Below are positions 47,342 through 55,693 of a DNA stretch of 64,000 nt, in pieces. The first letter of the stretch is position 1, and every line of letters starts with the position of its first letter. This DNA is from Jiella sonneratiae (GTDB lineage: Bacteria; Pseudomonadota; Alphaproteobacteria; Rhizobiales; Rhizobiaceae): the NCBI RefSeq assembly GCF_017353515.1, contig NZ_JAFMPY010000003.1, forward strand, positions 310,001 through 374,000, written 5' to 3'. A program made the position numbers and the translations under genes. Under the pieces are notes generated by a model that searched no databases, had not been told where the DNA came from, and saw only the letters and a list, made by a program, of their open reading frames with translations.

Positions 47342-49609
47342 TCAAGCCGCGCCGGCGGCGCCGAGGAGGTCTGCCGGCAGGATCGGGAAGCGGCGGACGC
47401 GGATGCCCGTCGCGTGGAACACGGCGTTGGCGATCGCCCCGACGGTGCCGGTGATCCCGATCTCGCCGACGCCCTTGATGCCAAGCGGATTGACGTGCGG
47501 ATCGACCTCGTCGACGAGGATCACGTCCATCTCCGCGACGTCGGCATTCACCGGCACGTGGTAGCCGGCGAGATCGGCGTTCATGATCCGGCCGGACCGC
47601 CTGTCGTGGACGGCTTCCTCCTCGAGCGCGAAGCCGAGGCCCCAGACCATGCCGCCATAGAGCTGGCTGGAGGCGAGGCGCGGATTGACGATGCGCCCGG
47701 CGGCAAAGGCGCCGACCAGCCGGCTGACGCGGATCTGGCCGAGTTCGGGATCGACCTTCACCTCGGCGAACACCGCGCCATGCGAGAACATGGCGTAGTC
47801 CCCGGCGCTCGCCGGGTCGCGGGCGCCCTGGCCGGTGCCCTCGATCGCGTCCAGCCCGGCGCGTGCGAGGATCTCCCCGTAGCTTTCCGAGCGCGACGGA
47901 TCGTCGGCTCGGTGCAGCCGTCCGTCCCGCGCTTCGACGCCGACATTGCCGGCCCCGAAGAGCGGCGAGCGCTCGTCGGCGACGGCAAGCTCGGTCAGCC
48001 GGGCGATGGCGTCGCGGCCCGCGGCATGGAGGGCGCCGCCGGCCGTCGCCGTGTGGCCGGAGCCGCCGGCAATGCCGCCGTCGGGAAGGCCGGAATGGCC
48101 GGAGCGGAACTCGACGGCGTCGATGTCGAGCCCGACCCCGTCGGCGGCAAGCTGGGCGAGGGCGGTCCAGGCGCCCTGGCCCATGTCGACGCCGGCCGTC
48201 TCGACCACCGCCGTGCCGTCCGCCTTCAGAACCGCCCGCGCCTTCGCCTGGAACATCGGCGCGTGGAAGAGCGCGGTGCCCATGCCCCAGCCGACGAGCC
48301 GCCCGGCCCCGTCCGTCATCTGCCGCGGCGCAAGCGGCCGATCCGCCCAGCCGAAGCGCCGGGCGCCCTCGGCGTAGCATTCGCGCAGCGCCTTGGCAGA
48401 AAACGGCTTGCCGGAGGCGGGATCCTCCTCCGCATAGTTCCGCAGGCGGAATTCGAGCGGATCGAGGCCGGCGGCGAACGCCGCCTCGTCGATCGCCGAT
48501 TCGAGCGCGGCCGAGCCCGATGCCTCGCCGGGCGCCCGCATCGGGCCGGGCGTTCCGACGTCCCAGCGCACCCCACTGTGGCGGGCGGCGAGCGCCGGCG
48601 TGGCATAAAGGTTGTGCGAGGCGTTGGAGGCCGGTTCGAGGAAGTTCTCGAAGCTCGACGTCGACGAGGTCGTGACGTGCTCCAGCGCCGTCAGGCGTCC
48701 CGCATCGTCGAGGCCGATGCGGAAGTCCTGTCGGGTGGCGCCGCGATGGCCGACCGGGCCGAACATCTGGTCGCGCCGCAGCACGTATTTGACCGGCCGG
48801 TCGAGCATCTTGGCGGCGAGGATCGTCAGCACCTGCGCCCCGAAGATGATTGCCTTGGAGCCGAAGCCGCCGCCGAGGAAGGGGCTGCGGATCGTGACGT
48901 TCTCGGCCGGGACGCCGAACCAGGCGCCGAAGGCGGCGGTCGACATCACCAGCGCCTGGTTCGGCGTGTCGAGGGTCAGCCGGTCGCCGTCCCACGCCGC
49001 GACGATGGCGTGGGGTTCCATGGCGTTGTGATATTGCGGCGGCGTCTCGAACCGCGCCTCGACGGTCCTTGCCGCGCCCGCGAGCCCGGCTTCGACGTCG
49101 CCCTTGACGGTGGTCGGCGGCGAGCCGACGCCAACGGCTTCGGGCTCGAAGCTCTCGACGCCGTCGAAGCCGAGCCGCGGCGTCTCCGCCTCGTAGCGCG
49201 GGGCGAGCAGCCGGGCGCCTTCGCTCGCCGCCTCGAGAGTCTCGGCGACGACGAGGGCGATCGGCTGGCCCGCATAGCGCACCGTCTCGTCCTGCAGCAC
49301 CTCGGTGCGGAAGGCGAACATGTGCGGCTTGGCGTCCGGATCCATCGCCAGCGCCGGGCGGTTCGCCGGCGTCAGCACCTCGACGACGCCCGGATGGGCT
49401 TTGGCCGCCGCGACGTTGAGGCCGACGACGCGGCCTCGCGCGATCGTCGCGTCCGCGGTGACCGCATAGAGCATGCCGTCGGGGTGATTGTCGGCGGCAT
49501 AGGTGGCCGCGCCGGTGACCTTGAGCACGCCGTCGCGGCGGGTCATCGGCTGGCCGCTGTTGGAGCCGAAGCGCCGCTGCGCGGCCGGCATGGGAACGAC
49601 GCTAGACAT
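47342..49609 (-). CDS. paoC: molybdenum aldehyde oxidoreductase catalytic subunit, copy B (PaoC-like)
   Basis: A 755-residue paralogue of copy A, clearly homologous along its whole length (perhaps 60-65% identical by eye, higher at the C-terminus). Cofactor loops are SPFLGGGFGSKAI, MRAPGEASGSAALESAIDEA, DMGQGAWTALAQLAAD and GIKGVGEIGITG. ATG 49609 lies 8 bases inside the FAD-subunit gene, which marks it as the ancestral operon member. Family members oxidise aldehydes (often aromatic) or N-heterocycles with water as oxygen donor. No XdhC/PaoD-type maturation chaperone gene is present in the window. Confidence 0.91.
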   Translation of the reverse strand: MSSVVPMPAAQRRFGSNSGQPMTRRDGVLKVTGAATYAADNHPDGMLYAVTADATIARGRVVGLNVAAAKAHPGVVEVLTPANRPALAMDPDAKPHMFAFRTEVLQDETVRYAGQPIALVVAETLEAASEGARLLAPRYEAETPRLGFDGVESFEPEAVGVGSPPTTVKGDVEAGLAGAARTVEARFETPPQYHNAMEPHAIVAAWDGDRLTLDTPNQALVMSTAAFGAWFGVPAENVTIRSPFLGGGFGSKAIIFGAQVLTILAAKMLDRPVKYVLRRDQMFGPVGHRGATRQDFRIGLDDAGRLTALEHVTTSSTSSFENFLEPASNASHNLYATPALAARHSGVRWDVGTPGPMRAPGEASGSAALESAIDEAAFAAGLDPLEFRLRNYAEEDPASGKPFSAKALRECYAEGARRFGWADRPLAPRQMTDGAGRLVGWGMGTALFHAPMFQAKARAVLKADGTAVVETAGVDMGQGAWTALAQLAADGVGLDIDAVEFRSGHSGLPDGGIAGGSGHTATAGGALHAAGRDAIARLTELAVADERSPLFGAGNVGVEARDGRLHRADDPSRSESYGEILARAGLDAIEGTGQGARDPASAGDYAMFSHGAVFAEVKVDPELGQIRVSRLVGAFAAGRIVNPRLASSQLYGGMVWGLGFALEEEAVHDRRSGRIMNADLAGYHVPVNADVAEMDVILVDEVDPHVNPLGIKGVGEIGITGTVGAIANAVFHATGIRVRRFPILPADLLGAAGAA

Positions 49610-50660
49610 GGGCGGCAACTCCGGCCGGTTCGGCGAAGGGCGAGGCAGGCAGGGCGGGCAGCCGCTCGGGCGTTCCGGCCGCCGCCATCGCCAGCACGCG
49701 GGCGACGACCCGCCTGCCGAGCTCGATCTTGTAGGCATTGTCGCCGGAGGGCCTCGCCTCGGCGAAGGCCGCCTCGGCGGCCCGCTCGAACGCCGCCCTT
49801 TCCGGCGCCGCTCCGGCGAGCGCAGCTTCGGCGGCGACGGCGCGCCAGGGAACCGGGGCGACGCCGCCGAGCGCGACGCGGGCCTCGACGATCCGGCCGT
49901 CGGCGATCGTCAGCGCCGCCGCCGCAGAGGCGAGGGCGAAGGCGTAGGAGGTCCGCTCGCGCACCTTCAGATAGCGCTGGTTGGCGGCGAAGGCGGCGGC
50001 ATCCGCCGGCAGCCTGACGGCGACGACCATCTCGCCGGCGGCGAGCGCCGTCTCCTTCTCCGGCGTCTCGCCGGGCAGGCGGTAGAAGTCGGCGATCGGC
50101 ACGTCGCGTCGCCCGGCCGTGCCGGCGATCTCGACGATCGCCCCGAGCGCCGTCAGCGCGACGCAGAGATCCGACGGGTGGACGGCGATGCAGTGGTCGC
50201 TCCAGCCGAGCACGGCATGCGCGCGGTTCTCGCCGCCGACGGCGTCGCAGCCGGCGCCGGGCATCCGCTTGTTGCAAGCGCTGGCGGTGTCGTAGAAATA
50301 GGCGCAGCGGGTGCGCTGCATCAGATTGCCGGCAAGCGTCGCGGCGTTGCGCAGCTGTGCCGACGCGCCGGAGAGCAGCGCCTCGGCGACGGCCGGAAAG
50401 CGGCGCGCGAAGTCGGCGTCGCGCGGCAGCGCGGCGTTGCGCACCAGCGCGCCGATGCGCGTCGATCCGTCGGGAAGCGTCTCGATGCGGTCGAGATCCG
50501 GCAGATGGGTGAGGTCGACCAGCCGGTCCGGCGTCGAAACGCCGCCCTTCATCAGGTCGAGAAGGTTGGTGCCGGCGCCGAGATAGGCCGAGCCGGGCTC
50601 GGACGCGGCGGCGACGGCTTCGTCGACGCTCGCGGGCCGGACATATTCGAAGAGGTTCAT
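49602..50660 (-). CDS. paoB: aldehyde oxidoreductase FAD-binding subunit (PaoB-like)
   Basis: A 352-residue CoxM/XdhB-type FAD subunit. ATG 50660 overlaps the Fe-S subunit stop (ATGA). FAD-binding loops are YLGAGTNLLDLMK and LSGASAQLRNAATLAGNLMQ. Between them lie four Cys residues in the order RCAYF, ACNKR, PGAGC and DHCIA, the arrangement of the extra [4Fe-4S] cluster in E. coli PaoB, which most xanthine dehydrogenases lack. This supports a PaoABC-type enzyme rather than xanthine or CO dehydrogenase. Confidence 0.92.
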   Translation of the reverse strand: MNLFEYVRPASVDEAVAAASEPGSAYLGAGTNLLDLMKGGVSTPDRLVDLTHLPDLDRIETLPDGSTRIGALVRNAALPRDADFARRFPAVAEALLSGASAQLRNAATLAGNLMQRTRCAYFYDTASACNKRMPGAGCDAVGGENRAHAVLGWSDHCIAVHPSDLCVALTALGAIVEIAGTAGRRDVPIADFYRLPGETPEKETALAAGEMVVAVRLPADAAAFAANQRYLKVRERTSYAFALASAAAALTIADGRIVEARVALGGVAPVPWRAVAAEAALAGAAPERAAFERAAEAAFAEARPSGDNAYKIELGRRVVARVLAMAAAGTPERLPALPASPFAEPAGVAAHV

Positions 50661-51148
50661 GCCGCGTCCCTTTGCTTGTCGGAGGCGATCTTCGCCGCCG
50701 CGTCGATGACGGCCTCGGTGATGCCCTTGTAGGCGCCGCAGCGGCAGATGTTGCCGCTCATCGCCTCCCGGACGCGCTCCGGATCGTCGCCGGCCTCGCC
50801 TTCGAGGATCAGCCCGACGGCGCTCATGATCTGGCCGGGCGTGCAGAAGCCGCACTGGAAGCCGTCATGGTCGATGAAGGCCTGCTGCACCGGATGCAGG
50901 CGATCGCCGTCGGCGAGGCCTTCGATCGTGGTGACGCTCGCGCCGTCGAGGCTGACGGCGAGGGTGAGGCAGGAATTGACGCGCCTGCCGTCGACGAGGA
51001 CGGTGCAGGCGCCGCACTGGCCGCGGTCGCAGCCCTTCTTGGAGCCGGTGAGATGCATGCGCTCGCGCAGGAGGTCGAGCAGCGTCACCCGCGGATCGTC
51101 GAGAACGATCTGGCGAGGTTCGCCATTGACCGTGAGGGAAAGGTTCAT
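50657..51148 (-). CDS. paoA: aldehyde oxidoreductase [2Fe-2S] subunit (PaoA-like)
   Basis: A 163-residue protein with a plant-type ferredoxin domain (GCDRGQCGACTVLVDGRRVNSC) and a four-helix domain carrying the second cluster (CGFCTPGQIMS, NICRCGAYKGI). It starts directly at MNLSLTVNGE without a twin-arginine leader, so the enzyme should stay in the cytoplasm, unlike E. coli PaoA, which is exported. AAAGG precedes ATG 51148. First gene of the operon. Confidence 0.94.
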   Translation of the reverse strand: MNLSLTVNGEPRQIVLDDPRVTLLDLLRERMHLTGSKKGCDRGQCGACTVLVDGRRVNSCLTLAVSLDGASVTTIEGLADGDRLHPVQQAFIDHDGFQCGFCTPGQIMSAVGLILEGEAGDDPERVREAMSGNICRCGAYKGITEAVIDAAAKIASDKQRDAA

Positions 51149-51310
51149 CGTGTTACCTTTCGAGGAATGGTCGGATGGTGGGGGCGGTCGTCCGCCCGGC
51201 CGCCGCGGCGGTCGGGATATCTGCCGCAGTCGCGGACGGCGGTTTGCCTTCGGGCCCGGGCCATGGTCTGGAGGACGGCGGCAGATGCGGCCGAACGGCT
51301 GCCCGCGACC

Positions 51311-51358
51311 AATTATACGGAGGCACCCTCCGCTTTCAAGTGTGGAAGGATTATAATT
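51311..51358. promoter_or_regulatory. candidate TetR operator and promoter region
   Basis: The 216-base divergent spacer turns AT-rich near the TetR start. CGGAGG-CAC-CCTCCG (51318-51332) is a perfect dyad. AATTATA at 51311 and ATTATAATT at 51350-51358 flank it and could be -10 elements for either direction. A TetR dimer on the dyad would control both units; this is inference. Confidence 0.5.
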
Positions 51359-51364
51359 TTCGAA

Positions 51365-51949
51365 ATGGAAGCGGCATCGACGAAGGCAATCCGGCGTCCG
51401 CGCGCGGACTCCCAGCGCAACCGCGAGAAGCTGCTCGTCGCGGCGGCGGCAGTGTTTCGCGAGACCGGCGGCGAGGGGACGCTGGAGGCGGTTGCGCGCC
51501 GGGCAACGGTCGGCATCGGCACGCTCTACCGGCATTTTCCAACGCGCGAGGCGCTGTTCGAGGCGGTCTACCGGCGCGAGATCGACCAACTGGCAGAGCT
51601 GGCGCGCGATCTCGAAGGTTCCGGCGATCCGGTCGAGAACCTGCGCGGCTTCCTGCATGCCATGGTCGGGCTGATCGCCACCAAGAAGGGCATGATCCGC
51701 GCGCTCGCCATCGTCCTCGACGGCTCCTGCGAGATCACCAACTATTCGCAGGCGACGCTCCTATCCGCGATGCAGCGGGTGCACGCGCCGGCGATCGCCG
51801 CGGGCAGGCTGCGGCCCGACGTCTCGGCCGAGGACGTGCTGCAGACGGTGGTCGGCATGTGCATCGCCCGCCGCGACGAGCGCTGGGAGGCGGCGGTGAG
51901 CCGCCTCAGCGACGTCTTTCTCGACGGGCTGCGCATCGACAGGGCCTGA
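51365..51949 (+). CDS. TetR-family transcriptional regulator
   Basis: A 194-residue repressor-type protein. The N-terminal helix-turn-helix is LLVAAAAVFRETGGEGTLEA through RRATVGIGTLYRHFPTREAL. The C-terminal ligand domain is helical and resembles the SbtR-like group (ALFEAVYRREIDQLAELA). It starts at ATG 51365 with no strong ribosome binding site, perhaps a short-leader transcript. Divergent from the aldehyde oxidoreductase operon, it is its probable regulator, with an aldehyde or its precursor as likely ligand. Confidence 0.9.
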   Translation: MEAASTKAIRRPRADSQRNREKLLVAAAAVFRETGGEGTLEAVARRATVGIGTLYRHFPTREALFEAVYRREIDQLAELARDLEGSGDPVENLRGFLHAMVGLIATKKGMIRALAIVLDGSCEITNYSQATLLSAMQRVHAPAIAAGRLRPDVSAEDVLQTVVGMCIARRDERWEAAVSRLSDVFLDGLRIDRA

Positions 51950-52105
51950 GCGGCCGGCCGGCTCTTCGCAAGCTCCGCGGACGGTCCTGCTTCGACGCAA
52001 CCTGACAGGATCCGGGCCGGGCATTGATCCAGCGGGAACGGCGTTCCAAGGCCGGCGGCCGGCGGCGCGTCCGACGCCTCGGCCGGCGCCAGCCTGCCGC
52101 AGGGA

Positions 52106-53059
52106 TCAGCGCTCGCCGGGCGCCGGTTCCCGGGCGGGGGTCGCCGTCGCTTCGCGGCCGAAATTCGGCTTGGCGGTGTCCTGGCCGGCCTCGATGATGC
52201 CGCGGCGGATCGCCCGCGTGCGGGTGAAGAGGTCGAACAGCGTGTCGCCGTCGCCCCAGCGGATCGCCCGCTGCAGCGAGGCGAGATCCTCCGAGAAGCG
52301 GGCGAGCATCTCTAGGACCGCGTCCCGGTTGGTCAGGAAGACGTCCCGCCACATCGTCGGGTCGGAGGCGGCGATGCGGGTGAAGTCGCGAAAGCCCGAC
52401 GCGGAGAACTTCACGACTTCTTGCTGCGTCACCGTCTCGAGGTCGGCCGCCGTTCCGACGATGTTGTAGGCGATGAGATGCGGCACGTGGCTGACGATCG
52501 CCAGCACCAGGTCGTGGTGCTCGGCGGTCATCGTCTCGACATTGGCGCCGCAGGCCTCCCAGAACGTCCTGACCTTCGCCACCGCCGCCGGATCGGTGTC
52601 GGCGAGCGGGGTCAGGATGCACCAGCGATTGCGGAAGAGTTCGACGAAGCCGGCTTCCGGGCCCGAATGCTCGGTGCCGGCGAGGGGATGGGCCGGGACG
52701 AACTCTGCCGTCTCGGGCAGATGCGGGCGCATCTGCTCGATGACCGCGCCCTTGACCGAGCCGACGTCGGAGACGATCGCGCCCTGTCTCAGATGTGGTG
52801 CGATCTCCCTTGCGATCGCCCCGCAGACGCCGACCGGCACCGACAGGATGACGAAGTCCGCATCCTTGACCGCCTCGGCCGCCTCCAGATGATAGCTGTC
52901 GCCGAGGCCGAGCGCCTCGGCCTTCTCCAGCGTCTCGCGTCGGCGCGTGGTGACGGCGACGTGGCGCGCCAGCCCGCCCGCCTTGACGTTGAGCGCCAGC
53001 GACGAGCCGATGAGGCCGATGCCGATCAGCGCGACGCGATCGAAGAGCGGTGCCGTCAT
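52106..53059 (-). CDS. tyrC: prephenate/arogenate dehydrogenase family protein
   Basis: A 317-residue NAD(P)-dependent enzyme of tyrosine synthesis. The Rossmann start is [31 protein letters not shown] and [16 protein letters not shown] are the TyrA substrate motifs, with the catalytic His in the latter. There is no ACT or chorismate-mutase domain. Its start overlaps the stop of the aminotransferase gene (ATGA). The hisC-tyrC pair is a common alphaproteobacterial arrangement; arogenate versus prephenate preference is not predictable. Confidence 0.93.
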   Translation of the reverse strand: MTAPLFDRVALIGIGLIGSSLALNVKAGGLARHVAVTTRRRETLEKAEALGLGDSYHLEAAEAVKDADFVILSVPVGVCGAIAREIAPHLRQGAIVSDVGSVKGAVIEQMRPHLPETAEFVPAHPLAGTEHSGPEAGFVELFRNRWCILTPLADTDPAAVAKVRTFWEACGANVETMTAEHHDLVLAIVSHVPHLIAYNIVGTAADLETVTQQEVVKFSASGFRDFTRIAASDPTMWRDVFLTNRDAVLEMLARFSEDLASLQRAIRWGDGDTLFDLFTRTRAIRRGIIEAGQDTAKPNFGREATATPAREPAPGER

Positions 53060-54153
53060 GACGACGACCTGCCGAGGAATTCGGCAAGCGCGGCCACCGC
53101 GCCGCGATTGGCCTCCTCCGTGCCGATCGACATGCGCAGCGCGTTGGGAAAGCCGTAGCCGGCGACGCGGCGCATGATGAAGCCGCGCTCCGTCAGGAAG
53201 GCGTCGGCCTCGGCCGCGCCGCGGCCGGCCGCGTCGTCGAAGTGGACGAGGAGGAAGTTGCCGACGCTCGGCGTCACCTCGAGGCCGAGCCCCTCCAGCG
53301 CCTTCGCTGTCCATTCCAGCCATTCGGCGTTGAAGCGCGCGGCCTCCTCGACGAAGGCCCGGTCGCGCGCGGCGGCAGCCCCGGCGGCGATGGCGGCGGC
53401 ATTGAGGTTGAACGGGCCGCGCACCCTGTCGAGCGTCGAGACGATCGTTTCCGGCCCGTAGAGCCAGCCGACCCTCAGGCCCGCGAGCCCGTAGATCTTC
53501 GAGAAGGTCCGGGTCATCACGACGTTGTCGGTCGCCGATACGAGCTCGACGCCGGCGCCGTAGTCGTTGCGGCGGACATATTCGGCATAGGCCGCGTCGA
53601 GGACGAGGACGACGTTGCCGGGCAGTCCCGCCTGCAGGCGGCGCACCTCGTCGAAGGGCAGATAGGTGCCGGTCGGATTGTTGGGATTGGCGAGGAAGAC
53701 GAGCTTCGTCTTCTCGGTGACGCGCGCGAGGATCGCGTCGACGTCGGCGGTCCGGTCCTTTTCGGGCGCGACGACGGGTGTCGCGCCGGCGGCGCGGATC
53801 TGGATGCCGTAGACGAGGAAGCCGTGCTCGGTGTGGATCGCCTCGTCGCCCGGGCCGAGATAGCACTGGCACAGAAGCCCGAGCAGCTCGTCGGAGCCGT
53901 TGCCGCAGAGGATGTTCTTCGGATTGAGGCCGTGCACCTCGGCGATCGCCGCCTTGAGGTCGCTCGCCTGGCCGTCGGGATACTGCTCGAGATGGAGAAG
54001 CGCCTGCCGGGCCGCCTCGACGGCGGCGGGCGGCGGGCCGAGCGGCGTCTCGTTCGAGGAGAGCTTGTGGAGCTTGATCCCCTCCGGCGCCCGGCTCTTG
54101 CCGGGAACGTAGATCTCGATGTCGAGCACGCCGGACTTCGGTTGCGGTTTCAT
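53056..54153 (-). CDS. hisC: histidinol-phosphate / aromatic amino-acid aminotransferase
   Basis: A 365-residue class I/II PLP aminotransferase of the HisC type. It shows [54 protein letters not shown] and the PLP Lys in [15 protein letters not shown]. The closing Arg is probably in [14 protein letters not shown] 54153 is the family start. Its linkage to tyrC and to a chorismate mutase gene suggests it mainly serves tyrosine and phenylalanine synthesis, with possible overlap with histidine synthesis. Confidence 0.92.
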   Translation of the reverse strand: MKPQPKSGVLDIEIYVPGKSRAPEGIKLHKLSSNETPLGPPPAAVEAARQALLHLEQYPDGQASDLKAAIAEVHGLNPKNILCGNGSDELLGLLCQCYLGPGDEAIHTEHGFLVYGIQIRAAGATPVVAPEKDRTADVDAILARVTEKTKLVFLANPNNPTGTYLPFDEVRRLQAGLPGNVVLVLDAAYAEYVRRNDYGAGVELVSATDNVVMTRTFSKIYGLAGLRVGWLYGPETIVSTLDRVRGPFNLNAAAIAAGAAAARDRAFVEEAARFNAEWLEWTAKALEGLGLEVTPSVGNFLLVHFDDAAGRGAAEADAFLTERGFIMRRVAGYGFPNALRMSIGTEEANRGAVAALAEFLGRSSS

Positions 54154-54190
54154 CGCCGGGACTTTCGAAAGAGGAGTTCGCGGCCCCCGC

Positions 54191-54997
54191 TCAGGCCGCA
54201 GCGGGCGCCAGGGGAGCCGCATATCCGCCAATCGGGCGGATGTCGAGATGGCTGGAGAGCCGCGCCCGCAGCGCGTCCTCGGAAAGCGGCGTGGCGACGA
54301 GGCAGCTCGTCGTTCCTTCGGCCGCGGCGCGGGCGAGGACGGCGACGTCGCCATCGGCCCGGGGCGCCTCGCCGGAAAAACGCACGGCGTAGCAGCCGAT
54401 CTCCGGCGGCACCGGATCGGCGAGCGGCGGAGCGACGACGAGGCAGGGCGTTGCGGCCGGCCGGCCTTCGAGGGCGAAGAACGGCAGCCGCGCGACGATC
54501 TGGCCGGTCCGCAGTTCGTCCCACCAGGGGAAATCGTCGGGAGCCGAAGCGGCGGGCAGGGGGACGACGCCGAGCCGGTCGTGACGGCCGCCCTCGATCG
54601 CCCCGATAACCGCGGCCGGAGACCCGGCGAGCGACAGCGGCACCGAGAAACCGAAATAGAAGCGGGCCGTCTCGACGGTCGCGACCGCCTCGCCGCAGGC
54701 CACGACCTCGAAGGGCGCCTGCAGGGCGGTGAAGGTCGAGATGATCTCGCGCCAGAGATGTTCGACCGCCGTGAGCGGCAGGTGGCCGGAATGCCGCTCG
54801 GCGAGCCGGCGCATCATCTCGGCCTCGCGGCCCGGGCGGAAGGCGGCGCCGTTCTTCGCCGTGCCCTTCACCCTGATGAGTTCGTCGATCACCGCGGCCC
54901 GCTGCATCAGCAGGCGGTGGACCGACTCGTCGATCGCGTCGATCTTCGCCCTGAGCTCGAGCAGCCGCGAGGGATCTGCCTTGGCCGCCTCGTCCAT
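54191..54997 (-). CDS. chorismate mutase with a divergent C-terminal domain
   Basis: A 268-residue protein. ATG 54997 has GGAGGGG upstream. Residues ~10-95 form an AroQ-type chorismate mutase ([64 protein letters not shown]). The remaining ~170 residues resemble a strongly degenerate prephenate-dehydratase-like periplasmic-binding fold and lack the Thr-Arg-Phe catalytic motif. It lies 37 bases upstream of hisC in the same direction, making a mutase-aminotransferase-dehydrogenase set. The C-terminal part may be regulatory. Confidence 0.82.
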   Translation of the reverse strand: MDEAAKADPSRLLELRAKIDAIDESVHRLLMQRAAVIDELIRVKGTAKNGAAFRPGREAEMMRRLAERHSGHLPLTAVEHLWREIISTFTALQAPFEVVACGEAVATVETARFYFGFSVPLSLAGSPAAVIGAIEGGRHDRLGVVPLPAASAPDDFPWWDELRTGQIVARLPFFALEGRPAATPCLVVAPPLADPVPPEIGCYAVRFSGEAPRADGDVAVLARAAAEGTTSCLVATPLSEDALRARLSSHLDIRPIGGYAAPLAPAAA

Positions 54998-55129
54998 CGT
55001 CCCCTCCGTCTCGTTCCGGGCGCTTCTAGCGGCTCGCCCCCGGCTTGGCAAAGGCGAGCGGCGCGCCGCAGCGGGACGAATGCGGCCGGCCGGGCCGGCG
55101 CGACGGTTCGGCGATTTTCGATGGAGCCG

Positions 55130-55522
55130 TCAGTTGAGGGTCCGGGCGCCGCACGGCAGGTCGAGCGAAAAGGCGGGGATCTCCACCGCGAAGGTCTCGC
55201 CGGCGGCCGAGCGCATGAAGTAGCGCCCGCGCATGATGCCGGACGGCGTCGGCAGCGGGCAGCCGGAGGTGTAGGAAAAGCTGTCGCCCGGCAGAATCAC
55301 CGGTTGCTCGCCGACGACGCCGGGGCCGGTGACTTCCTCGACATGACCGGCTGCGTCGGTGATCTGCCAGAAGCGCGACTGCAGCTGCACCGCCTCCTCG
55401 CCGGCATTCTCGATCTCGACCTGATAGGCGAAGACCCATCGGCCGGCCTCGGGGTCCGACTGTTCCTCAAGATAGGCGGGCTTCACGGTGACGATGATCT
55501 GCCGCGTCGTCGCCTGGTACAT
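55130..55522 (-). CDS. apaG: ApaG protein
   Basis: A 130-residue fibronectin type III-like protein of the ApaG family, full length. [20 protein letters not shown] starts it. The core is [20 protein letters not shown] followed by [20 protein letters not shown], then [20 protein letters not shown]. ApaG is linked to Co2+ resistance and to dinucleoside tetraphosphate levels, and eukaryotic relatives are F-box partner domains. It stands alone between the chorismate mutase gene and the Sel1 gene. Confidence 0.93.
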   Translation of the reverse strand: MYQATTRQIIVTVKPAYLEEQSDPEAGRWVFAYQVEIENAGEEAVQLQSRFWQITDAAGHVEEVTGPGVVGEQPVILPGDSFSYTSGCPLPTPSGIMRGRYFMRSAAGETFAVEIPAFSLDLPCGARTLN

Positions 55523-55693
55523 GGCAGTCGCTGCCCCTCTTTGCGAAACCTCGTCGAACCGACGGTCAGCCTAGCGCGGATCGGCGGCGAATTCACCTTT
55601 CCGTTCGTTCGGCAAAGACGCTTGCCTGCAAGCCTCCCTAAGGTAAGCTCACTGGCCCGCAGCTCCGGGCGAAAACATCGAAGGACGGCGATC

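Noticed and set aside
44834-50017. A 1727-codon open frame on the + strand opposite the molybdenum enzyme genes
   Set aside because: It is the antisense shadow of very GC-rich genes: its composition is Arg/Ala/Gly/Asp-rich without any motif, while the minus strand carries complete, recognisable proteins with proper starts and overlaps.
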